Shown here one piece after another: positions 1 to 3,929 of a stretch of DNA of 9,477 nt (position 1 is the stretch's first letter; every line of letters begins with the position of its first letter). This DNA comes from Candidatus Roizmanbacteria bacterium CG22_combo_CG10-13_8_21_14_all_34_12 (GTDB lineage: Bacteria; Patescibacteriota; Microgenomatia; UBA1406; GWC2-37-13). The stretch spans positions 1 to 9,477 of the forward strand of contig PCTC01000012.1 of the NCBI GenBank assembly GCA_002786595.1, in the 5' to 3' direction. The position numbers and the translations under genes are program-made. The notes below the pieces were generated by a model that was given only the letters and a program-made list of their open reading frames with translations, made no database searches and was not told the DNA's origin.

Positions 1-776
1 AAATATCTCCAATAAACTTGTGGCAATAAAATCAGATGAGAAGAGCGGTTGGCTCCAAAAACCGGTTGTGAAGTTAAAAATAAAAATGGATCACCGGTAG
101 TTTTCCAGAGATAGAAACAGTAGGAGAACAAGCCAATCAATGGAGCAAGTAAGGCTATAAATAGTACTTTTCTGTCATCCCCGCGGAGGCGGGGATCCAG
201 TCTTTGAATTAAGTGAAATGACATTGGAATTACCAAAAATACCCCAACCAATCTTGTTAGTGATGCTAATAATACAAAAATAAAAACTAATAAATAATTT
301 TCTTTTTTTAGGAAAAATAATGTTGAAATTAACAAAAGAAAAAATAATCCTTCGGTATAAACAGCGCCAAAGAAGAAGGAGGTTGGAAACAAAAGCAAAA
401 AAACAATTATCCAATTACTATCTTTGTACGACCGCGCCAAGATAGTAATTCCAATAAAAAATGAAACATTTGAAATAATTAATCCAGTTAGAAGTTGATT
501 ATTAGAAAATAATGGAGTTAAAAATTTTATCAAAATTGGGTAAAGAGGAAAAAAGGCTTGTTCATATTGAGCATAACCATTGCGGGCAATAGAAATATAA
601 TGAAGGCCGTCAAAATTGGCTAAAGCTGAAATCCAGTTGGGTAAATTGAATAATAGCAATTCATCTTTGTATGGAAAAAATCCTAAATAAGGAATAATTT
701 TTTGACTGAAAAAAATTATTAAGAAATCAAATATTCGCCAAAGTAAAAAAAGAAGTAATATGAGAAATAAATTCAT
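1..776 (-). CDS. PIG-V/GT-C-like membrane glycosyltransferase, 3' end cut off
   Basis: The frame starts at the ATG at 776-774 and is open to the window edge, giving 258 residues without the C-terminus. It is almost wholly hydrophobic with many membrane segments. Residues 55-68 (FDGLHYISIARNGY), 75-80 (FFPLYP), 130-146 (FPTS...VYTEGLFF) and 173-178 (LTRLVG) match the pattern of the PIG-V mannosyltransferase family of GT-C enzymes. These use polyprenyl-phosphate sugars on the outer face of the membrane; the Asp in FDG is the expected acidic catalytic position in the first outer loop. Family membership is by recognition; donor and acceptor are unknown. Residues around 194-200 (DPRLRGD) come from an inserted palindromic repeat. 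The gene follows brnA after 27 bp, but an extended -10 box just before the ATG suggests its own leaderless transcript. No Shine-Dalgarno site is visible. Confidence 0.75.
   Translation of the reverse strand, partial: MNLFLILLLFLLWRIFDFLIIFFSQKIIPYLGFFPYKDELLLFNLPNWISALANFDGLHYISIARNGYAQYEQAFFPLYPILIKFLTPLFSNNQLLTGLIISNVSFFIGITILARSYKDSNWIIVFLLLFPTSFFFGAVYTEGLFFLLLISTLFFLKKENYLLVFIFVLLASLTRLVGVFLVIPMSFHLIQRLDPRLRGDDRKVLFIALLAPLIGLFSYCFYLWKTTGDPFLFLTSQPVFGANRSSHLILLPQVYWRY
174..202. repeat. 29-bp palindromic repeat (DPRLRGDD type) inside a coding sequence
   Basis: The unit begins GTCATCCCC and ends GGATCCAGTC. It contains a perfect 8-bp stem, ATCCCCGC (177-184) with GCGGGGAT (189-196), around the loop GGAG. 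Two diverged copies of the same family lie in inverted orientation at 6358-6386 and 6416-6444. It is far richer in G+C than its surroundings. It resembles the ATTCCC-N8-GGGAAT style repeats known from Neisseria (dRS3). Here it is read in frame by the glycosyltransferase as DPRLRGDD. Confidence 0.85.
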
Positions 777-782
777 GGATAA

Positions 783-791
783 ATTATAGCA
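783..791 (-). promoter_or_regulatory. Extended -10 promoter element, probable leaderless start of the glycosyltransferase
   Basis: On the minus strand the sequence reads TGC TATAAT followed by six bases and then ATG at 776. This is a perfect extended -10 (TGnTATAAT). With standard -10 spacing, transcription would start on the A of the ATG. No good -35 is visible, as is usual with extended -10 promoters. It lies in the 27-bp gap after brnA. Confidence 0.55.
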
Positions 792-803
792 GGACTCAAT
801 AAT

Positions 804-1085
804 CTATTGATTATAATTAAAAGTTTCCTCTTTTAATTTTTCACTTAACATTATCTTAAGTAATGATTGATAAGGAACGTCTTTTTTATTTGCAACGATT
901 TTTAATCTATTAATTAAATCAACCGGTAGCCTGATAGTAATAGGTCTCGTGCTTTTCTTTAAAGAGGACAAATCCAACTTCACTGGTTGATCGATATCAA
1001 AATATTCAGTGGTATCATGAGTAGCCCAAAAATCTCTTTCTTCGTCTTCGTTTTTAAATTTAGGTATAAGTTTATATTTTTTCAT
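804..1085 (-). CDS. brnA: BrnA-type antitoxin (CopG family)
   Basis: This 93-residue protein matches the BrnA/CopG antitoxin family in length and order. Residues 10-30 (FKNEDEERDFWATHDTTEYFD) form the acidic, aromatic N-terminal segment that usually contacts the toxin. Residues 46-86, beginning STRPITIRLP, form a ribbon-helix-helix DNA-binding domain with its short strand near 48-53. It should neutralise the BrnT RNase and repress the shared promoter; both roles are family knowledge. The start overlaps the end of brnT by 14 bp, the usual toxin-first order of brnTA. A clear Shine-Dalgarno site, AAGGAA, lies six bases upstream of the ATG, unusual in this window. Nothing suggests damage. Confidence 0.85.
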   Translation of the reverse strand: MKKYKLIPKFKNEDEERDFWATHDTTEYFDIDQPVKLDLSSLKKSTRPITIRLPVDLINRLKIVANKKDVPYQSLLKIMLSEKLKEETFNYNQ

Positions 1086-1380
1086 AGTGTTTCCTTTCCT
1101 TTTTACTTTGATTTCTTGCAGAAATCACTCTGATTTTACCTTGTCTTAAGGTAAAAACAACTGTTAATAGTCTTTCTTCATCAGTATTTCCATAAGCCAC
1201 CAATCTCTTTTCAGTTTTTGAATGATGCAAATCTTCAAAAACTTTTAAAGGCTCATTAAAAAATATCTGTTCTGCTTCCTCATTGGTAATTAAATGCTTT
1301 TTCCAGTTCTTATTAAGGTTTCCTTTATCCCAATCAAATGAACTTGATTTAATATTTGACAAATCAATTATTTCAATCAT
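1072..1380 (-). CDS. brnT: BrnT-type toxin, RelE-fold ribonuclease
   Basis: The gene encodes 102 residues starting at the ATG at 1380. A longer reading from a TTG at 1419 would add 13 residues, but it would run through the -10 and -35 boxes of its own promoter, so the shorter start is preferred. BrnT hallmarks are all present: FDWDKGN at 15-21 followed by a KH near 28-29, EEAEQIFF at 34-41, RLVAYG at 59-64, RVISAR at 84-89 and KERKHYE at 94-100. The family folds like RelE and cleaves RNA to arrest growth until BrnA binds it. The gene is followed by brnA with a 14-bp overlap, and the module looks intact. Its physiological trigger cannot be read from the sequence. Confidence 0.88.
   Translation of the reverse strand: MIEIIDLSNIKSSSFDWDKGNLNKNWKKHLITNEEAEQIFFNEPLKVFEDLHHSKTEKRLVAYGNTDEERLLTVVFTLRQGKIRVISARNQSKKERKHYEKI
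1091..1100 (-). promoter_or_regulatory. Shine-Dalgarno site of brnA
   Basis: On the minus strand the sequence is AGGAAAGGAA, two overlapping AGGAA cores, ending 5 bases before the brnA ATG at 1085. It lies inside the brnT coding region. It is one of very few convincing ribosome binding sites here, and it belongs to an internal operon gene rather than to the first gene of a transcript. Confidence 0.6.
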
Positions 1381-1390
1381 CTTGTATGTA

Positions 1391-1419
1391 ATGGTACAAT
1401 ACAATAAAGCGTGTGTCAA
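1391..1419 (-). promoter_or_regulatory. brnTA promoter with possible operator
   Basis: On the minus strand, TTGACA (1419-1414), a 17-bp spacer and TACCAT (1396-1391) form a good sigma70-type promoter. The ATG of brnT is only 10 bases beyond the -10 box, so the leader would be about 4 nt. An inverted repeat TTGTAT (1382-1387) / ATACAA (1399-1404) brackets the -10 box and is a candidate BrnA operator. Autorepression is family knowledge; the operator itself is inference. Confidence 0.6.
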
Positions 1420-1441
1420 GGGGGTAAATATTTGATAAAAT
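1413..1441 (+). promoter_or_regulatory. Probable promoter of tRNA-Pro
   Basis: TGATAAAAT at 1433-1441 is an extended -10 element identical to the one before gatC. A moderate -35, GTGTCA (1413-1418), lies 17 bp upstream of its hexamer. Transcription would begin near 1448, leaving a 5' extension of about 7 nt for RNase P to remove. The -35 overlaps the -35 of the divergent brnT promoter. Confidence 0.45.
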
Positions 1442-1454
1442 TGATTTATAAATA

Positions 1455-1528
1455 CGGGGTATAGCTTAGATGGCTAAAGCGTCAGGCTGGGGGTCTGAAG
1501 ACCGTGGGTTCAAGTCCCGCTACCCCGA
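1455..1528 (+). tRNA. tRNA-Pro (anticodon GGG)
   Basis: The 74-nt sequence folds as a full cloverleaf. The acceptor stem is CGGGGTA/TACCCCG. The D arm is GCTT/AAGC with GG in its loop. The anticodon stem is TCAGG/TCTGA with loop CTGGGGG, so the anticodon is GGG followed by G37. The T arm is GTGGG/CCCGC with loop TTCAAGT. The C1-G72 pair with A73 is the bacterial tRNA-Pro identity feature. The 3' CCA is not encoded (CAA follows the discriminator), so a CCA-adding enzyme is needed. It would read CCC and probably CCU codons. Confidence 0.95.
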
Positions 1529-1538
1529 CAAATTTTTT

Positions 1539-1547
1539 TGCTAAACT
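1539..1547 (+). promoter_or_regulatory. Possible extended -10 box before the split cyclase gene
   Basis: TGCTAAACT fits the TGnTANNNT extended -10 pattern and ends 9 bases before the ATG at 1557, giving a leader of about 3 nt. The region is AT-rich, so chance is a real alternative. The gene could also be read from the upstream tRNA promoter, because no terminator hairpin apart from the tRNA fold separates them. Confidence 0.35.
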
Positions 1548-1556
1548 GATTCAATT

Positions 1557-1757
1557 ATGACAATAAAGAAACAATCTAACCTTAAAAAGCTTGATATCCT
1601 TTTATTAATATTATTTCCTGTTCTTGCAACTTTCACTTCACTTTTGTTAAAAACCAATTATTTTATTTCAACAATATTATTTTTTGTAGTTCCTTCGATA
1701 TATTATTCTTTGAGAACTCCGTATGCAATAAAAAAGTTACTGCCTTTACTTTGTTAA
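1557..1757 (+). CDS. Fragment 1: N-terminal part of first lycopene cyclase domain
   Basis: This fragment has 66 codons with two predicted membrane segments near residues 12-31 and 36-52. It ends in SLRTPYAIKK, which normally leads directly into the next helix of a CrtYc-like domain. The last six residues (LLPLLC) and the TAA arise only after the A6G run and do not continue the domain. The stop TAA overlaps the ATG at 1757 of the next frame as TAATG, so termination-reinitiation could also make two separate halves. Confidence 0.5.
   Translation: MTIKKQSNLKKLDILLLILFPVLATFTSLLLKTNYFISTILFFVVPSIYYSLRTPYAIKKLLPLLC
1730..1736 (+). other. A AAA AAG slippery heptamer at the frame break
   Basis: The zero-frame codons are ATA AAA AAG, so the heptamer A_AAA_AAG sits in exactly the phase used for -1 frameshifting in E. 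coli dnaX. A -1 slip here continues as V-T-A-F-T-L-L-M-Y into the second fragment, the expected continuation of the domain. No strong upstream Shine-Dalgarno stimulator and no strong downstream stem-loop were found. A single lost A (seven reduced to six) gives the same picture. Confidence 0.6.
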
Positions 1758-1954
1758 TGTATGTTCCTGTAGGCGTAATCAGTGACTATATTTTTGAAGC
1801 AGGTAATGCTTGGGCAATCCCTCACTCTGTTTTTTCATACAAAGTATTAAATGTTATACCAATTGAAAATTTTTTTTGGGGAATTGGATCAACTTATTTA
1901 TGCTTAATGTTATATGAACATTTTATAGATAAAAGTAGATATAAATTAAAGTAA
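1751..1954 (+). CDS. Fragment 2: rest of first lycopene cyclase domain
   Basis: This frame opens upstream of its formal TTG/ATG starts and joins fragment 1 at the A6G run. It encodes YVPVGVISDYIFEAGNAW near its start, a helix with an acidic face, then VIPIENFFWG, the signature loop of the first cyclase domain, then a closing helix and YEHFIDKSRYKLK. If translated alone it would begin at TTG 1751 or ATG 1757 and lack the first two helices, so an independent function is unlikely unless the halves assemble. Confidence 0.5.
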   Translation: MLMYVPVGVISDYIFEAGNAWAIPHSVFSYKVLNVIPIENFFWGIGSTYLCLMLYEHFIDKSRYKLK

Positions 1955-2037
1955 ATAAGACAATCAAAATTGGCCTTTTTGTTTTATTAACTTTTGTAGT
2001 TTTTGTTTTTCAAATCATTAAGAATGATAAAGTACTA

Positions 2038-2346
2038 TTGTTTGATTTTCCATACTTTTGGATCGGATTAATTATTTTAACTATCCCAACTTTAAGTTTT
2101 TTACTCAAATTTCATTTGTTTATTTCAAAATTTATAAAAATTTGTGCGTATTTTTTTTGTCTTGCAACTTTAAATGAATTTACAGCTCTTACTTTAGGTC
2201 ATTGGAAATTCACAAGTCCTGCTTATGTAGGAAGAATGTCTTTTTTTGGTTTTATAATTCCATTTGAGGAATTTTTCTTCTATTTTATCATTATGTCTTT
2301 GGCAGTGATGTCATATTTTGAATTCTTCTTTGATGATAGGAAATAA
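2038..2346 (+). CDS. Fragment 3: second lycopene cyclase domain
   Basis: The formal frame starts at a TTG at 2038 and gives 102 residues. The open frame extends back to 1945 and encodes another membrane helix (KIGLFVLLTFVVFVFQII) but has no ATG, GTG or TTG there, which argues that it was originally translated as a continuation of fragment 2. Four helices are visible counting the extension. TLNEFTALTLGHW near residues 44-56 and IIPFEEFFFY near 73-82 are the CrtYd-like motifs, with the PFEE pair intact. It stops at TAA 2344-2346, just before the adenosine-specific kinase. Confidence 0.55.
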   Translation: MFDFPYFWIGLIILTIPTLSFLLKFHLFISKFIKICAYFFCLATLNEFTALTLGHWKFTSPAYVGRMSFFGFIIPFEEFFFYFIIMSLAVMSYFEFFFDDRK

Positions 2347-2353
2347 TTTATTG

Positions 2354-2359
2354 TAAAAT
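2354..2359 (+). promoter_or_regulatory. -10 box, probable leaderless start of adenosine-specific kinase
   Basis: TAAAAT is followed by six bases and the ATG at 2366, the same geometry as before gatC and the glycosyltransferase. The transcript would start on the initiation codon. No clear -35 was identified and the region is AT-rich. Confidence 0.4.
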
Positions 2360-2365
2360 ATACTT

Positions 2366-2848
2366 ATGAAATTACTAAACATTTCCATAGAAAAACCGGC
2401 GGAGATTAATTTTATTTTAGCCCAGTCGCATTTTATTAAAACGATAGAGGATTGTTATGAAACATTAGTTGAGGCAGTACCGGGAATAAAATTTGGTTTA
2501 GCTTTTTGCGAGGCTTCAGGCGAAAAATTAATTCGCAAAGCAGGGACAGACGAAGAAATGATTAATCTAGCCGTTAAAAATGCAAAAAACATTGGTGCCG
2601 GTCATTCTTTATTCATATTTCTTAAAAATGCTTTTCCAATCAATGTTTTAAATAGAATTAAAAACTTATCCGAAGTTACTCATGTTTATTGTGCGACCGC
2701 AAATCCGACTGAGGTCATCATCGCTGAAACATCACAAGGCCGGGGAATAATGGGGATAATTGACGGTGGCTCTCCGGTTGGTGTTGAAAATGAAAAAGAA
2801 GAAAAGAAAAGAAAAGAATTTCTCCGTAAAATATGTTACAAACAATAA
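2366..2848 (+). CDS. Adenosine-specific kinase
   Basis: The 160-residue product matches the adenosine-specific kinase family (about 160 residues) from end to end. Typical blocks are HFIKTIEDCYETLVEAVPG (22-40) followed by IKFGLAFCEASG (41-52), GAGHSLFIFLKNAFPINVLN (77-96), and CATANPTEVIIAETSQGRG (109-127) leading into a glycine-rich IMGIIDGGSPVGVE. The family is common in archaea and found in various bacteria; it phosphorylates adenosine and is unrelated to the ribokinase-type adenosine kinases. In a cell that probably takes up nucleosides it would serve purine salvage. No signal peptide is present, so it is cytosolic. It ends 4 bp from the end of the convergent vapC gene, with no terminator between them. 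The C-terminus is highly charged (ENEKEEKKRKEF), as in relatives. Confidence 0.9.
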   Translation: MKLLNISIEKPAEINFILAQSHFIKTIEDCYETLVEAVPGIKFGLAFCEASGEKLIRKAGTDEEMINLAVKNAKNIGAGHSLFIFLKNAFPINVLNRIKNLSEVTHVYCATANPTEVIIAETSQGRGIMGIIDGGSPVGVENEKEEKKRKEFLRKICYKQ

Positions 2849-2852
2849 TAAG

Positions 2853-3242
2853 TTACTTCAGTTTCTTTAAATCATTATCAAAAGTCTCCAGGGAAGATGT
2901 TTTGAGACTTTGGTTAATTGTAAAGATCCAACAGTCGATGTAACTAAGATTAGTTTTACCAAATAATCCTAAAGCTTTTATCATAAGTTTTTTTCTTGGG
3001 TTGACAATCCAATCAAAATATAACTGCTCTAATAATTTAGATACAACAAGTGATTTGGGAGTTTTGAAATGTGAAGAAAGAACCCAAATCGTTTCAGCCA
3101 AAACAATCTCGTCGAAATATATATTTACATCGTTTTTATAAGCTTTATCAAATATTTTTTGTGCTTTGATAGAAAGAGTTGGGTGATCATTCCTCAGATA
3201 TCTGAGTAGAATGTTTGTATCTATAACAACAGTTGACTTCAT
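2853..3242 (-). CDS. vapC: VapC-type PIN-domain toxin ribonuclease
   Basis: This is a 129-residue PIN domain. The acidic residues expected to hold the metal ion are all present: D8 in VVIDTNILLRYL, E50 in EIVLAETIWVL, D103 in SYIDCWIF and D122 in TFDNDL. Length and motif order fit VapC/PIN toxins that cut RNA with Mg2+ or Mn2+. It lies downstream of an AbrB-type antitoxin gene with a 4-bp ATGA overlap, the typical coupled arrangement, and has no visible ribosome binding site of its own. The RNA target is unknown. Nothing indicates inactivation. Confidence 0.88.
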   Translation of the reverse strand: MKSTVVIDTNILLRYLRNDHPTLSIKAQKIFDKAYKNDVNIYFDEIVLAETIWVLSSHFKTPKSLVVSKLLEQLYFDWIVNPRKKLMIKALGLFGKTNLSYIDCWIFTINQSLKTSSLETFDNDLKKLK

Positions 3243-3505
3243 ATTTTAACGTTATATTTTTTCCCTAATTCTAAACCTGCCTTTTCTCTGACAGTTTTCA
3301 TATCTGCATAAGGAACATTTGTTTTTAATGAACCAAAAAGACTATCAACAATATTAGACTGAGATAATACCTGTATTATTGCTTGTTTTTTATCTTTAAC
3401 TGGGTCTAAAAAAATTATTCTATCCCCAACGTTAATATTAAGAAATCGGCGAATTTCTTCTGGTATTGTTGCTTGGCCTTTTGTAGTGACGGTTGATATA
3501 TTCAT
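3239..3505 (-). CDS. vapB: AbrB/SpoVT-type antitoxin (VapB)
   Basis: The gene encodes 88 residues from the ATG at 3505. A TTG at 3541 would add 12 residues but lies in the promoter palindrome, upstream of the expected transcription start, so it is rejected. Residues 3-47 (ISTVTTKGQATIPEEIRR, then VGDRIIF) form a swapped-hairpin AbrB DNA-binding domain. The remaining tail (about 52-88) is where such antitoxins grip the PIN toxin. It should neutralise VapC and repress the operon through the palindrome at 3526-3552. The stop codon overlaps the vapC start (ATGA). Confidence 0.85.
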   Translation of the reverse strand: MNISTVTTKGQATIPEEIRRFLNINVGDRIIFLDPVKDKKQAIIQVLSQSNIVDSLFGSLKTNVPYADMKTVREKAGLELGKKYNVKI

Positions 3506-3512
3506 AGTAAGA

Positions 3513-3541
3513 ATTATATTATAAAGTAATACTCTTGTCAA
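3513..3541 (-). promoter_or_regulatory. Consensus promoter of vapBC
   Basis: On the minus strand, TTGACA (3541-3536), 17 bp and TATAAT (3518-3513) match the sigma70 consensus at every position. The ATG at 3505 follows the -10 after 7 bases, so the mRNA has essentially no leader. A second, overlapping TATAAT lies 5 bp closer to the -35 but with a 12-bp spacer. Confidence 0.8.
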
Positions 3542-3552
3542 GAGGTAATACT
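3526..3552. promoter_or_regulatory. Candidate vapB operator: palindrome flanked by direct repeats
   Basis: A perfect palindrome, CTCTTG-T-CAAGAG (3532-3544), contains the -35 box. Direct repeats GTAATACT at 3526-3533 and 3545-3552, 19 bp apart, flank it. A repressor bound here would block RNA polymerase. Assignment to VapB is inference from the usual autoregulation of antitoxins. Confidence 0.5.
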
Positions 3553-3563
3553 TACGTAAATTA

Positions 3564-3583
3564 TGGAGTGATAAATCACTCCA
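3564..3583. repeat. 20-bp perfect palindrome in the vapB-gatC divergent region
   Basis: TGGAGTGAT-AA-ATCACTCCA has 9-bp perfect arms and a 2-bp centre, and is richer in G+C than its surroundings. It lies upstream of both divergent genes, so it cannot end either transcript in the usual way. It may be an operator or a small repeat element. No second copy was noticed in this window. Confidence 0.7.
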
Positions 3584-3592
3584 CTACTTAAT

Positions 3593-3604
3593 ACAAATAT
3601 TTGT
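3593..3604. promoter_or_regulatory. 12-bp palindrome at the gatC -35 position
   Basis: ACAAATATTTGT is a perfect palindrome that would span about -36 to -25 relative to the predicted gatC start. It is AT-rich, so chance is plausible; its position makes it a candidate operator. Confidence 0.3.
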
Positions 3605-3613
3605 TTCAGATTT

Positions 3614-3622
3614 TGATAAAAT
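3614..3622 (+). promoter_or_regulatory. Extended -10 promoter of the gat operon, probably leaderless
   Basis: TGATAAAAT, six bases and ATG at 3629: the predicted transcription start is the A of the gatC start codon. The same nonamer precedes tRNA-Pro. No Shine-Dalgarno site lies before gatC, which agrees with leaderless initiation. Confidence 0.5.
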
Positions 3623-3628
3623 AAGATC

Positions 3629-3928
3629 ATGAAAAAAATTATTACAAAAGAATTAATTGATAGTCTTTCTAAACTGGCAAAAATTAACCTCACTAAAGAA
3701 CAGGAAGAAAAATATGCAGGTGAATTCTCTTCGATTATTGGATATATGGATGAAATAAAAACTCTTGACGTAGAAAATATTCCAGAAACAGCCAGAGTAA
3801 CCGATGAAGGCAATGTCTTGAGAGAAGATAAGATTGAACCGTCATTTGATCAAAAACAGACCTTAAAAAATAGCAAAAATACCCATAACGGTTATTTTTT
3901 AGTTCCGCAAATTTTAAAAGAAGACTAA
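3629..3928 (+). CDS. gatC: Asp-tRNA(Asn)/Glu-tRNA(Gln) amidotransferase subunit C
   Basis: This 99-residue protein is GatC, the small subunit that wraps around the GatA-GatB interface. ITKELIDSLSKLAKINLTKE near residues 5-24 and a second helix containing YMDEIKTLDV, then ENIPETARV and NVLREDKIEPS, are the usual GatC blocks, and the length is typical. It is the first gene of the cluster, and gatA begins one base after its stop. It should act in the cytosol in a complex with the GatA and GatB encoded downstream. Initiation appears leaderless from the extended -10 at 3614-3622. Confidence 0.92.
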   Translation: MKKIITKELIDSLSKLAKINLTKEQEEKYAGEFSSIIGYMDEIKTLDVENIPETARVTDEGNVLREDKIEPSFDQKQTLKNSKNTHNGYFLVPQILKED

Positions 3929-3929
3929 T

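Larger units (their letters stand above)
1557..2346 (+). pseudogene. Lycopene cyclase domain membrane protein, split into three frames
   Basis: Three consecutive open frames, each shifted by -1 relative to the previous one, join into a single two-domain integral membrane protein of about 263 residues. This is the arrangement of fused CrtYc/CrtYd-type lycopene cyclases. The first domain carries the loop VIPIENFFWG and the second the equivalent IIPFEEFFFY, the repeated P-x-E-(E) signature of this family. Members close the ends of lycopene into rings. Whether this one does so is unknown, and the first domain has Asn where the second signature Glu is common. Break one is at the A6G run 1730-1736. 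Break two is near the A3 run 1948-1950, where one extra base would join the frames. Either two real deletions (decay), homopolymer sequencing errors, or, for break one, programmed -1 frameshifting could explain this. No other carotenoid gene is in the window. Confidence 0.7.

Noticed and set aside
175..414. Open frame on the minus strand ending in SPPPRG
   Set aside because: It lies in another frame of the glycosyltransferase. The frame from 776 shows strong PIG-V motifs and is uninterrupted; the end of this one is only the repeat read in another frame.
1380..1420. Longer brnT start at TTG 1419
   Set aside because: It would place the start codon on the -35 box of a good promoter, and the extra residues match nothing in BrnT.
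1530..1539. T-run after tRNA-Pro as a terminator
   Set aside because: No separate hairpin precedes the seven T bases; only the tRNA acceptor stem is there. A terminator cannot be supported.
1737..1795. Downstream stem-loop stimulating -1 frameshifting
   Set aside because: Only short pairings such as GCCT with AGGC over a long loop, plus ACTG with CAGT across a bulge, were found. This is too weak to list as a feature.
2346..2365. Riboswitch or attenuator before the adenosine-specific kinase
   Set aside because: Only 19 bases separate the two genes, so there is no room for a structured leader.
3506..3541. Longer vapB start at TTG 3541
   Set aside because: It lies within the -35/palindrome region, upstream of the predicted transcription start. 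AbrB-type antitoxins begin close to the V-T-x-K-G-Q motif, as from ATG 3505.
3538..3813. Minus-strand open frame across the gatC start
   Set aside because: It overlaps gatC in antisense and the vapBC control region, and has no recognisable domain.
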